Positions 33,348 through 44,074 of a stretch of DNA of 64,000 bases are shown here, one piece after another (the stretch's first letter is position 1; each line of letters begins with the position of its first letter). The notes beneath the pieces are model-generated. The model was not told the DNA's origin and did not search any database. It saw nothing but the letters and a program-made list of their open reading frames with translations. The stretch is from contig JAHLKF010000016.1 of assembly GCA_025558075.1 (NCBI GenBank), forward strand, positions 310,001-374,000. The letters are read 5' to 3'. Made by a program: the position numbers and the translations under genes. Source of the DNA: Gaertneriomyces semiglobifer. Lineage: Eukaryota; Chytridiomycota; Chytridiomycetes; Spizellomycetales; Spizellomycetaceae.

Positions 33348-33703
33348 ATCTATACATGTCATTCCGATCATGCGTTACGCTGCAAATTCATGTTTTTATG
33401 TACGCACATCCGAAATTGCAAGGAGGTCCTCTTATAGTTGGTTTTCTTATGGTCTTGGATTTGGTGGGACTGATCTATTATTCTGCGTCCCTCTCCATTC
33501 ATCGATCTACTGTTGTTAAAGTCGTTTGGTGCGATTTTCTCACTGCGACTTTCCCACGCGTGTGGTTCATCACGTGATGAGAATGACTAAGCAGTGTCCG
33601 GGGGATTTCCCCCGCGCTTCTCTCGTAAACTTTATCTAGCGAGAACAGCAAGATCACTATCATAAAGCAATCAGAGTACTTCTCTGCCATTACCAAGAGA
33701 TCA
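33348..33703. other. intergenic, promoter of the TPR gene
   Basis: Contains a 14-bp palindrome centred on CACGTG (33567-33580), 124 bases before the TPR ATG. No gene. Confidence 0.4.
33567..33580. promoter_or_regulatory. 14-bp palindrome TCATCACGTGATGA
   Basis: Perfect inverted repeat with a CACGTG core, upstream of the TPR gene. TCACGTGA is the preferred Cbf1-type bHLH site in yeasts. Confidence 0.45.
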
Positions 33704-34538
33704 ATGAGTACGGTAGAAGAAAAGGCTCTCCGCGGCATATGCGAAAAGGAAAAGGGCAACGCCGAGTTCAAGAAGGGCAATCTCAGTGGCGGTTGGTTCT
33801 TTGCGCGCCTGCGACCTTGGCTGACTCATCAGTAATCAAAGTTTGCAGCTCTTCGGTTTTATCATCAGGTACAAACAGCAGGGTTTATCAGGCGCGGAGT
33901 GTTGGTTTTCTGATGCGTATTACAAGGGATTGTTATGCTTGACAGGTCTTGACACGGGCAACCTTGGCGGCATCGTGCCGAATCAGAACTTGGACGCGAA
34001 ATTGAAAAAGGACATCCAAGATGTGAGAAATATATGATACGCATGTTGTCAATGTGGTTTAGCTCACATCAGGATCGTCGCGTAGGGATTGAAGAGTTGT
34101 CATCTGAACATGGCTGGTATGATAGCTGATCACCGGTGACATGATGGTCTCTACTGACCATCTAGTGACGTCAACTCAGCATGTTATTTGAAGTTGCAAA
34201 AGTTTGAGAAGGCTGTGTCCTCGTGTGATAAAGTGATCAAGATCGATCCGAATAATGCCAAGGTAGGGACCGACTGTATTCACTTCAATTTCCTATACTG
34301 CATCTCAACGTCGTTTAAACAGGCTCATTTCCGGCGAGGACAAGCACACTTTAGCATGAACGATGTTGACAAAGCTGCGGCAGATCTCATCAAAGCCGGG
34401 CAATTAGCGCCGAACGACGCTGGCATTCGAGAGGAGCTCACAAAAGTGAGACAAAAGCAAAGGGAACTCGACGAGAAGTCGAGACGAGAATGGATGGGGG
34501 TGTTCAACAAGGGTAACTTGTCTTCGGAAGCGTCTTGA
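33704..34538 (+). CDS. TPR protein with carboxylate-clamp repeats (Hsp70/Hsp90 co-chaperone type)
   Basis: Six exons: 33704-33791, 33849-33868 (20 nt), 33927-34022, 34086-34116 (31 nt), 34180-34262, 34323-34538 (177 aa; every phase fits). Three TPR units: KGNAEFKKGNLSGALRFYHQ; HLNMAACYLKLQKFEKAVSSCDKVIKI; AKAHFRRGQAHFSMNDVDKAAADLIKA. The clamp residues are in place (KxxxN in the first helix, N in LNMAA, K and R in KAHFRR), so it should hold an EEVD-type C terminus of Hsp70 or Hsp90, as in FKBP/AIP/TTC-type proteins, but no isomerase domain is attached. The charged C terminus is helical. Its stop is 13 bases from the stop of the convergent FOP gene. Confidence 0.85.
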
Positions 34539-34551
34539 CCACAATTTTGCG

Positions 34552-36291
34552 CTAGTCTTGCTCCACTAATTGAACATCCTCGACGTGGTCAAGCAAATTT
34601 TCCGCACTTTCTGCTGGCGTAATACTTCTATCACTCGTCATATTAATGTCGAAGTCCTGGAACTGAAGCGCCACTATTAAATTCTCTGAGCCGCGTAAAT
34701 AGAGATCTTCAAACGTACCTTAGCTCCCGTGTCGTCGTCATAGTCCCGGACCGCCGCTTTCCTAATCTCTTCTTGTTGACGCAGGTGCTCTTCCTCTGCT
34801 TGTTGCCGTTGCAACTTTTTAAGCCGCCGCTCTTCTTGGAATGAAACAAGATTCTGACGCGCGACATCTGATCTGGAAGAGACGTCGTCGGCTGAACTTG
34901 CGTTCTCGTTAGGGTTTGGTTCTGGATGGGAGGATTCCTCATCTTCATGTCCTGCAAGCTCGCTTGGATAGTGATCATCGTCCTCCATAACCTCAATGTC
35001 TTCGCTAATGCTATGATGAACCATGTTAGGGCCCTCATCACAGAAATGGGGATGTACGAACTTACTCTTCATCAATCTCATCGTCTGCCACCTCTTTTCT
35101 TATAGGCGCATTTATTTCGTAGGTAGCACTGCCGTGTACCTCAGAGGTATCGTCCTTGCGTGCTAGTGGCAAATTTATCTCGTCAGAGCTGTCGTGGCGT
35201 GATACCGGCAAATTCCTTTCTTCAAAAATGTCGTTGTTGCGGGCATGTGAAGCCCGCGGCGACTGTCTGCTAGGCAGGTCTTCGTCCTCATCAGACCCCA
35301 GTATGGCAGCGAGGTCCGCCGAAAGATCGTCTTCGTCATCAGAGTTGGACCGAGATTCAGCAGCTAAACAGAACGATTTTAACGTAATGTTAACAAGATG
35401 AATTCAACGTTTGCTCCCGTACCTTTGTCATTCCCAGCAGAGCCTGTAAGAGACGGCCAAGAGCTCACACTCTCCCTAGCTGCCGGCACATCATCATGAG
35501 GCTTCCCGGTTATCGGTGGCCATGCGCTTACACTATTGGTATTCATTGGTGAGCCCGGAGACGGTGGTGATGGAAGTTTCGTGGTAGGAGGACCAGATGG
35601 AATAGGGGGTGGCAATTTACGTTGCTCGGGGTTCGGTGCTGGTATGGAGGACAGTGAGCCAGTAGATCGGAGGAGCGTCGGGCTTGTGGCTCCTGCATGC
35701 ACATCTTCGCCTGTCTCTGTTAACCGGGTATATTCGTTGATAAGGGTGACGAGGAGCGGACTCTTCTCCGTTAGAGACGAGAGGTGAGTTGTCAGCGGCG
35801 TAGGTTCAATGTCTCGGTCATGCTGACGAGTGATGAATTTAATACTTCACGCCTTTATCACGCCGTCAATGAATGCTTCCGTACATAACCAATCTCAGGG
35901 TCGAACACTGAGAGCGTATATTCCAGCTCCAGGTAGGCTAACAAGTCACGGACGAGGTACAGCGCATTGCGACCTGGGACAAAAAGTTCAGCAGTTGCGG
36001 ACGTTGAATAGTAGAGTATTTATTGAAGCGTATCACCTTGTGGAGAAGCCAAAATAGCCCGAGTTTTCAAGGACGACGCTTCCAAACCATTTTCATCGGA
36101 CTCTTGTAGAACTGCAAAGACAGAAGAGCGTAGCTGTGCCTTTAGGATAATGAGTCCCACATGGAAGTTGAGTACGGCGTCCATAAACATCTCGCAAATA
36201 CCTGTATTTTACCGAGAACACCACGCTTTTGGAGAACATCTGACACCAGAGATTTCAAAGAAGACAGCTCTTCCTTCTCGTAATCGTCCAT
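34552..36291 (-). CDS. CEP43: FOP/CEP43 (FGFR1OP)-type centriole and basal-body protein
   Basis: Seven exons: 36291-36202, 36139-36037, 35973-35890, 35812-35423, 35363-35066, 35004-34719, 34662-34552 (453 aa; all phases match). The N terminus, MDDYEKEELSSLKSLVSDVL then RGVLGKIQAQLRSSVFAVLQE, and the LisH-like dimerisation segment ALYLVRDLLAYLELEYTLSVFDPE are the FOP N-terminal signature, also seen in plant TONNEAU1. The rest is Pro/Ser-rich, then strongly acidic (SDDEDDLSADLAAILGSDEDED), with a coiled-coil EERRLKKLQRQQAEEEHLRQQ near the C terminus. FOP homologues anchor to centriole distal ends and help build cilia. Most non-flagellate fungi lack it. Together with the next gene it marks a flagellate lineage. 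Confidence 0.85.
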
Positions 36292-36483
36292 GACTCGGCT
36301 TTACAGCAAGTTATCACTATATACGAGCGCTATTTATGCTTTCTGTATTTTACTTATAGCTGGAGCAGGCATCAAACGCGTCGGCCAAAAGGCAGTCTCG
36401 TTAACGTTTTCGCACACCGCGCATCTTGGAACACCTCACCGCGCCATGGACGGACGTTTCACTGCCTGCTAAATGGTCATCGC

Positions 36484-37786
36484 TTACAGCACAAACTCGC
36501 CACCCAGGGGGTCCGGGATGAAAAGCTCGTATTCAGAATGCTTGGTTCGGAAGGAGAACTGTGGATGGGACGACTTGATGGGCTTCATCGTCGGTGAATC
36601 TACGGAAATTGCGACACGCATCAGGATACTGTTACTAACAGAAAGCGCCGATACTACTTACATTGCCCAGGTCCAGGGTTGGAACTCTCAGCTACACCCG
36701 ATAGTTATAAGTGGCGAATGATCATAGCCATGAAATACGCACATATTCTTACTCCACTCACCGATCGCGCCATCACCTCCCTGCCACCGGGAGCCGAGGG
36801 AGTAGGCCGGAGCGGCAGGCTTTAGCTTGGAGCACGGTAACGGCGTGTAAGCAGCCGGACCCGGAGAAATGGATTGCACTGCAAACGTCGTGAACAACCT
36901 GTTAGGAAGCATTGGATGGTAATGCAATTGACTTCTACTTGCGTTTCATAGGTCTGGGAGGTTTGATGGTAACGCCCATCTGGTGCGGCCCAATTCTGCG
37001 AGAGACCGAGTACTCTGCAGGACCTGGGTTGGCACTCGGTTTTTCGGGACGCGGACGACCTCCTATACTATAAGCGGGCGCCTTGGCTTCCCGAGATGGC
37101 ACGTAGGGAGGGTTATATTTACCAGGACCTGCCAGCAATCAGATGTAAACATCACATCGGTGCAATTCGTGCGGTTTCGCGTACCTGGGCTGGTGCTGAC
37201 TGTAAATGAAGGGCAAGGTTAGCACTTTGCAAAACCTCACGACAGAAATGCGCCATTACCATCTATGGTTTCCGCTCCGTCTACTCGGTCTTTCTGATGA
37301 CGCCCTTGCAAGGAAAAGGCAGGACCCTCATTCCTTCCGGTGCGGGTAGCTTGCGGAAAAAAGGCATTTGGACCTGGAGTTTCTCTTGGATCCGCTGCTC
37401 GTACGAACTCGTTAGTTCGGTTGGTTCAGACAGTGCGGGAGTGCCAGCAGGAGCCACATACGTCGTTCATACTTGAGCTTAGCACCGAAAGAAAAGGCTG
37501 GGGCACGCTTCATGGTTTTCGTGGTCATGCCAATAGTTCTACAGGCTAGTTAGTCCTCCGCGTGGCTGGAAATGCAGCAACAGATGTGGCCTTACGTTGG
37601 CAAGCTATAAGCGGCCGGCCCAGGACCTAGCAAAGCCAAATTCGTTGTTTGCGCTGACCATTTACCATGCCAATTGACATGCTAGTTACCCTTCAACCTG
37701 GCGGCAATTGGGATCTCGGTCACAACATTACTCGCAGGCAGCTCCGGGAGCCTGGGATTAGCACTCTTCGGACGATTACTGGCCAT
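36484..37786 (-). CDS. ODF3: ODF3-type flagellar protein with sperm-tail PG-rich repeats
   Basis: Nine exons: 37786-37690, 37626-37596, 37538-37462, 37397-37260, 37199-37185 (15 nt), 37128-36939, 36898-36762, 36691-36662 (30 nt), 36599-36484 (276 aa; every phase fits). STPGR repeats: GPGPAAYSLPT, ETPGPNAFFP, SPGPGKYNPP, NPGPAEYSV, SPGPAAYTPLP, NPGPGQYSPTM, each followed by a PAFSF/PAYSL-type strand. Human ODF3 (254 aa) has the same make-up and coats axonemal microtubules. Exon 4 starts at tandem AGs three bases apart (37397 or 37394), so one codon is optional. It lies 192 bases upstream of, and in the same direction as, the FOP gene. Confidence 0.88.
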
Positions 37787-38282
37787 AATGAACAAGTTAC
37801 GAGTTACTACTAGCACCAGGTATGCGCATCAGAATGTAACCCCGACGGTGTACATCCAAATAATGCCCGAAGCGAAGGGCACGGGCGTCGGGCGTGCAAG
37901 ATCTAGGATCTAGTTCCACACTGGCGTTCCTCGCATTATATATAGGTCATTGCATTCATCATTGAGGCGGTTTTCGGAGCATTTCTTCGAGTTTGTTTAG
38001 TTCGAGATTGTTGAATGTTTTCCTGAATTTGACCAGCGCGCGTTTTGGTTCAACTGAGCGGTTCACGACGAAATACGCACACCAGGTCTACAAGTAGAGC
38101 TCGTCTTTGGAACGCAGGGAGGATTACGAGGGTAGAGTTGGTGGGAAAGATTGCGTTTGTAGGTTTGGTTTAAGTGACTAGGTATGAAATGCGCACTTGA
38201 GCCTTCGCGCTTTGTGATTCCAAGATTGACCCATATGGTGGCAGTAGCGACCTTTGTCTTGTCTCCTGGACTTCTACGAACA
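37787..38282. other. intergenic (divergent promoters of ODF3 and GGA)
   Basis: About 500 bases between the ODF3 and GGA start codons. No gene; no strong TATA in the expected place. Confidence 0.45.
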
Positions 38283-40885
38283 ATGACTTCCTTTATGAGC
38301 ATTGAGCAGCTTGTTGGTATGTATCCGTTACTGTGCCATCGAGGTAGTGTTATTATTGAGTTTTCAAACTATGCTGGCTCCAGACCAGGTGTGCGATACC
38401 GAGTTCTCCGAACCGAACTATGCACTCGTACTCGAAATCTGTGATTTAATCAACCAAAAGGGCAAGTCCTTGTAAGTTGACTCCTCAATTCAAGGACGCA
38501 TGCACCCGCTCACGCCGCCTCTTCCAGACCACGACAAGCAGCCTTCGCCATAGTCCGCAACATCAATAATTGGACAAGAAGTAACCAATGTGCTGTGCAT
38601 GCGCTTACGGTGCGTTCTATCCTGTCGGAAGCGCCTGCTTGTCGTTGGCTAATGAAATCCGAACAGCTGTTGGACTATTGCGTGAAGAACTGCGGGTACC
38701 CGTTTCATCTCATCATTTCCACGAAGGAGTTCCTTAATGAACTTGTGAGGCGGTTTCCCGAACGGCCCACGGTGCGTTGCTTTCGGATCATTGATACGGA
38801 TGCGATGATGCTGACTTAAATCCAGAATATCACAATGGTGCATAACCGTATCCTTGACCTGATCCAGACCTGGAATGCAACCCTCTGCCAGACGTCACGG
38901 TACAAGGATGATTTCAAACATATAAACGACATGTATCGATTGCTGCAGTATAAGGGTTGGTATTCTGGCATCATACTGCCGTATTTTGGAAGAGACGCTG
39001 ATATGGTCCCGTGTATAGGGTACCGATTCCCGCCGTTGTCCAAAGATGCAACATCCGCGTTGAATTCTGAACAGACCTTCAAGACCGAAGAGGAATTGCA
39101 GGAGGAAGATCGGATAGCACAAGGCGCCAAGCTGCAGGAGCTGCTGCGAATGGGCACCCCTGCTGCTCTTGAGCAGGCGAATGATTTGATGAAGATTATG
39201 TCGGGCTATGTAGGTATTGAGTTTGTGATACTGTTACGCCCAAACCAGCTGACAAAGGAACAGGATACCCATCGCATCCCAGATTATAAGAAGCAAGTGG
39301 AGGAGGAGATTAATCGCATTGAGCAACGGACGATTTTGTTAAATGATATGCTGATTCAGAGGAGTAAGGAGGGGCGAGGATATAGACCGGATAGCACGAT
39401 TGAGGTAGATTGCGCATGCTTACCTACGGCCCATCATTTACGTGCTGATCTGTATGCCTCTGTAGGACTTGCTAGGGAACGCCAAGGCTGCTCAAGTACG
39501 AATCCAAAAGCTTCTCGAGAGCGGCGAAGAGGAAGAACGCATGGGTCGTCTGTTGGAAGTCAATGATTTGATCAATACTGTTATCAAGAAGCACGACGAT
39601 TTCAAGGCAGGAAGACCTCTAGATGGGGCGAATGAGCAATCGGCGGCTGCAGCGACAACAAGTGCAAAAGAGACCAAACCACAGACGGGACCAATTAGTC
39701 TGATTGACCTAGATTGGGACGCGCCCACCAGTGGACCCGCAAGTGGCAGTGGGAGTAAGCAAATGAAACCGCAAGATGTTGGGAACCTTTTGGATGACTT
39801 GAGCGCGTTATCGTTTACTCCTACCGCAACGAATTCCAGTTCTGCCGCTGTTCCCCCACCGGGCTTCCATATGTCAAGCGGTTTCGGCACGCCGACTCTG
39901 GGAACTCCAGGCGCAGGAACTGGTGTGGCCGGTGGAAGCGGTAATTGCATCCAGCGTACGATAGCTTGAATATGGGAGCTTCATCTCATTTGAAACGCGT
40001 TTATATAGGGTTTCCGTTTGGAGCTCCGTCCCCACAGCTAGGCGCTTCAGCAATGCCAGCAGCATCACAACAACGACCATTGCCATCGGGTCAGCAACAG
40101 CAGAGTATGGCTGATCCGTTTGCGAGCCTGAACAACGGTAAGCGGCGTTTGTGTTCTGCTCATTCCAGAAGACAACTGATTGTATAGTTTGCCGCGCAGC
40201 TTGGACGACAAGTACGCCTCCTTCGTTGCAGCAACCCAAGGCGGCCACTCCGGATCCATTTGCGAATGTCGATATCTTTGGTAAGCTCGCCGGTGTTCGA
40301 GGTGAGAAGCCCCATAGGAAACGTGGGGTTAAATTCGTGTTATCTTAATTTTTTGTTTGGAACTCTCTTTCCTGCAGCGGGAATGTCCAACCCTGGAACG
40401 CCACCGCCTGTCCAAAACAACCCGTTCGGTTCTGGCAACGCGAATCCTCAACAGAAAGAGATTGAACTCTTTAACAAAAACGGCCTTCAAATCCACTATA
40501 CCATGCAGCCGCTTGGAGCAAACACGAGTATTAAGGCACAAGCCAGATTCGTAAACACGACGCCAGTTCCCTTTACGAATCTGCAGTTTCTGGTCGCTGT
40601 GCCGAAGAGTATGACCCTGACCATGGAGCCTGCCAGTGCCAATGTGGTGCCGCCGCTGAATCAGGCAAAAACAGTTCAAGGAATGCTTATTATGAATCCG
40701 AATAAAGTGGGTGTAACTTTGTTTCGAGTGTTTTGCTCATCGCTTTGTAAAGGCGAGTTGAATTGGGTGTAAACTGACATTCTTTTATTTTTCTCTAGGA
40801 GCCATTGAGAATTCGGTACAAGATTCAATATGCAGTGAATGGGGCTGTCGTGAACGAAGGCGGAGACTGGAGCGCTGACAGTTAG
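38283..40885 (+). CDS. GGA1: GGA-type clathrin adaptor (VHS-GAT-GAE)
   Basis: Twelve exons: 38283-38316, 38384-38471, 38528-38609, 38667-38771, 38826-38955, 39019-39209, 39264-39404, 39466-39940, 40009-40137, 40200-40280, 40378-40706, 40799-40885 (623 aa; phases consistent). VHS domain about 1-146: SEPNYALVLEICDLINQKGK, RQAAFAIVRNINNW, LLDYCVKNCGYPFH. GAT domain about 165-310: LRMGTPAALEQANDLMKIMSGY, IEQRTILLNDML, RLLEVNDLINTVIKKHDDF. A clathrin box LIDLD is at 336-340. The GAE ear (about 505-623) has GLQIHYTMQPL...IKAQARFVNTTPVPFTN and EPLRIRYKIQY. GGAs sort cargo from the trans-Golgi to endosomes with Arf1 and ubiquitin. ATG chosen because the first exon supplies the short MTSFMSIEQLV lead of the VHS domain. 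Confidence 0.93.
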
Positions 40886-41348
40886 ATAGGATGAAGATGG
40901 ACGAATTGCTGTGTGTGTGTTTGTGGTTGTCCAAGTAGAGGAGTGCTTTTTGGGAAGAGTGCGTGTGAATATACCGAGTCTGACATCTTTCTATGCTGAC
41001 TTTTATTAGCCTTATTTTGTTCGTTTATCTCAAAAGTTAGTTATCCGCATATGAGGCTGTAAAGCAAACGATACAACTGTGTGCGAAAGTTCCTTCACAG
41101 CGAGAGTGAGATTTCATGACTGCGGCCTCCGTTGAAAACCCTTACGCCAGGTATCGCCGCAGTTGAAACCTGACGCGCTCAAGCCTCGGGCTTTTGAGAT
41201 CTCATAGACTCTTGATATGGAACCATGCGTGGTGACCGGAAGAACGGGCAAAAGCGCGGTGGTTCGCCACTCAACTCTATGGTTGAGAGATGTTAAGGTT
41301 CTTATCCCGTGAGTAGTGTGTAGACTCTGTTTGGATCAATACAGTGAA
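40886..41348. other. intergenic
   Basis: Between GGA and the first RBR gene. A small ATG frame at 41225 (23 codons) could be a 5' exon of the RBR gene but no phase-consistent join was found. Confidence 0.35.
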
Positions 41349-42244
41349 GAAATGGATGCACGACGAAGGCGTCGGTCCGCAATGTTCCGTTGGACGCTGA
41401 AAATCAAAAAGATCTTTCTGCGACGAGGCCAAATTGTCCCCCATGAGAAGTGTGTAGGAGAAAGTGTTGCCCCTATCGTGGTGCAGAAGGATACAGGAGC
41501 CAATGGCGTGGTAAGCTTGCGAATCCGTTACGAAAACAAAAGGGAATGGGTAGTTATTAAACGTTGTAGGTACCACAACCTGAGGGGCGAGCTGCAGAAG
41601 TAGTTGCAGAATGCAGAATCTGCTGTGAGCTGAAAGCGTTGACCTCCAATGGTTCCTTTCACAACGACACTGCCTTCACTTGTCGGCACATCACCGAAGT
41701 TTGTTTATCCTGCCTCATCACCTACATCACCATCTACATGTCATCTTCATCTTCCCATGAAAAAACTGCATTCGAGCTGCAGTGTCCCCTGTGTCCCGAA
41801 GTCTTACAACACCACGACATTCAACTGATCACGAAAGAGCACCCGGACGTGTACGCACAATGGGACGCGCACCTCTTGTCTGCGGGGCTAGCGACCATGG
41901 AAGATTTTCAGTCCTGTCCCTATCCAAAGTGTGACTCCGGGTTTCTCGTTGACACACCACCACCAGCCGATTGTCCGTTAACTTGTCCGAACTGTCAAAA
42001 GCCCATTTGCGGCAAACATGGGACTTGTTGGCATGACGGTCTGAGTTGTGATCAGTTCCAGAAAAAGACGGAACATTGGGATCGGACGCAGCGGTATTTG
42101 CGGGGAACCAAGATGTGTCCGGGATGTGGAGTGCACATTGAGAAAGTGGGTGGGTGTGGGCGTGTGACCTGCATCAAGTGCTTTAGGGAATTTAAGTGGG
42201 AAATTGTACCGTTTTACGGTAAATCTGGGGAAGACGGGCTGTAG
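41349..42244 (+). CDS. RBR (RING1-IBR-RING2) ubiquitin-ligase-like protein, copy 1
   Basis: Two exons: 41349-41510 and 41570-42244 (278 aa; phase 0). RING1: CRIC...CRH...CLSC...CPLC. IBR: CPYPKC...CPNC...CGKHGTC. RING2: CPGC-x3-IEK-x-GGC, where the Cys after GG is the expected catalytic thioester residue. RBR enzymes carry ubiquitin on this Cys before passing it to substrate. Two usual RING2 features are missing: the His two residues after the catalytic Cys (here GGCGRVTC) and the closing F-x-W-x-C (here FKWEIV, then a stop 15 codons later). So it may be a weak or inactive ligase, or the last exon is mis-modelled. Start codon uncertain: upstream frame is open back to about 41316 without an ATG. 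Confidence 0.7.
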
Positions 42245-42994
42245 GCGTAAATAAGACAAGATCACTTGTCCTCATCCATTCTTTTGCTTTCCCTTGCGCG
42301 ATGAGACGAGACTGTGATGACAGCGTAGCCCATGATCCAAATCGAAACATGTCACTGACTTAGCAGATCGCTGAATCAAGCCGCCTAAATTCTCATTATG
42401 TGACAGTTGTTTCATCGCGTATGGAGTGTGTACGGAAAGCATCAACCTTGTCAGCGGGCGAGAGTAAATTGGGCACATCAATCTACATTGAACCCTAACA
42501 GTCCTACCCTAACGAATGAATTGACGTGGGTTAGAAAACGCGCGCAGCCGGAGCAGCGAGAACACTTGGACTTTCCCACCGAATACGTGATTTGTTCGTC
42601 GCCAAACAACTAGGCAGTCGAATAAGGGCTTGGTCTGCGGTCGCATTGAGCAAGTTGGCTTGGACCAGCGTGCTATTTATTGTTTTGTTAAGTGTAAATG
42701 CACACGCATTGCCCGCGACGGTGGTACCCTCACAGTCCCGAAACATGGTTCTGCAGTCTCGCTTAGTGGCATACATCCGTCAGTTGTCTACATTTCACTT
42801 GTCACCAATAGTTTCGAGGTCAATAGACTTGAAGGGGTTGAATGTCAATTTCAAAGATGGCCTCAGTCAGTCATGGTCGAGAAGCTCTTTTGACAGCTGT
42901 GTGCGGAAACTCGGCATCGCCAGAAAGGCGTTGGCGCAAAAAGACAATTACTAGATAGCTGAGCGCTCGCAGACAGTAAGGCAGGAAGATTGCC
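42245..42994. other. intergenic between the two RBR genes
   Basis: A plus-strand open frame at 42592-42954 contains a hydrophobic stretch but starts with no ATG and overlaps a minus-strand ORF; not called. No repeat copy of either RBR gene is visible. Confidence 0.35.
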
Positions 42995-44074
42995 ATGGCA
43001 GGTAGAAAGCGATCGTCGTCTGTATGTACCTGCTTGATGTTTGGTTTGCTTCAGGTGGTGCGTTTTACTCACCCTCCCTCGATGGTTCAGGATTTCGGAA
43101 GCTGGCCGTGCGATTCCCCCGCTCGTCGGACATGCAGCATTTGCTTTGAAGACAAGCTTTCATCCAATTTTTGCACTGATGCCCACGGGGCGTGTATACG
43201 GAGGCAACATGCCTGCACGACCTGCATTCAACGGCACATAGAAACCAGAATAACTAACGGAAGTACCAACATTCAATGTTTTTTTTTGTTCCGTTGAATA
43301 TTCTCCAGAGGAGATCCGCTTGTACGTTTCTTCCGCCGCTTTGGAGCAGTGGGAACGCAATTGTGTGCGTCAAGCCATCGCCAATTCTCCCGATTTCCGA
43401 TGGTGCAAGAATCCCAAATGTACTAATGGCCAGGAACATGTCGGAGGCAAGTCGAGGCCCATCATGACGTGCTCTGAGTGTCAGGCAAAAAGCTGTTTCT
43501 CCTGTGACGATAAATGGCATGAAGGCATCAGTTGTGCGAAGCACAGGATCCGCCGAAGCAAAGGGGCCGATATGCGGCGGATGAACGCTTATTTAAGGAA
43601 GAAAACCAAACTGTGCCCAAGGTGCAAACGAAGAATTGAGAAGGACGGAGGGTGTGATTACATTATTTGTTCCATTACGCAGGGAGGATGCGAACGTAGG
43701 TTTTGTTGGGGTTGCTCGGTAAGCTGCGTTCCTTGAATTTCAGAGATTGTCGTTCGAATGCCTATAATACTCATGTTAATGCCTAGGACAATCATGCATA
43801 TATGACGAGGTGTCCGAGGCCAGGAGCTTCTGCCCATGCAAGTGACATGCAACCTTTGACGAAGGAGTTCAATTCGCACAAATACGATATTGAAGTCATC
43901 GGCGTAAAGCCAATCGAAGATGCCGAGAACATTGTTCATACGCCCAGACGGAATCCTACTCTCAAAGCGATACCCATTCGGTTTTTCCAGGAGAGAGTAG
44001 ACCGTGCGAAGTCTAGGCTATGGGTTTGTTTATCCTTCTGGAAAAAAAAGTGCAGGGCGTGGGTTTTAATATAA
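42995..44074 (+). CDS. RBR ubiquitin-ligase-like protein, copy 2, with apparent +1 frameshift at a T9 run
   Basis: Exons 42995-43021, 43055-43718 and 43787-44074. RING1 (CSIC...CIRRQHACTTC...IQC) is in one frame up to the T9 run at 43279-43287; its last ligand and the rest (FFCSVEYSPEEIRLYV...) lie in the next frame. The summed exon length is one base over a multiple of three. Downstream: IBR with FRWCKNPKC, CSECQAKSCFSC and GISCAKH; RING2 with LCPRC-x3-IEKDGGC and a closing RRFCWGC. The catalytic Cys is present but the usual His two residues later is Tyr (GGCDY). The alternative is a 46-nt intron with a GTACCA donor, which restores phase but deletes two RING1 cysteines. Extra residues follow RING2; the 3' end may be incomplete. 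Confidence 0.7.

Noticed and set aside
42592..42954. Plus-strand open frame with a hydrophobic segment
   Set aside because: No ATG until mid-frame, and it overlaps a minus-strand ORF of equal quality.
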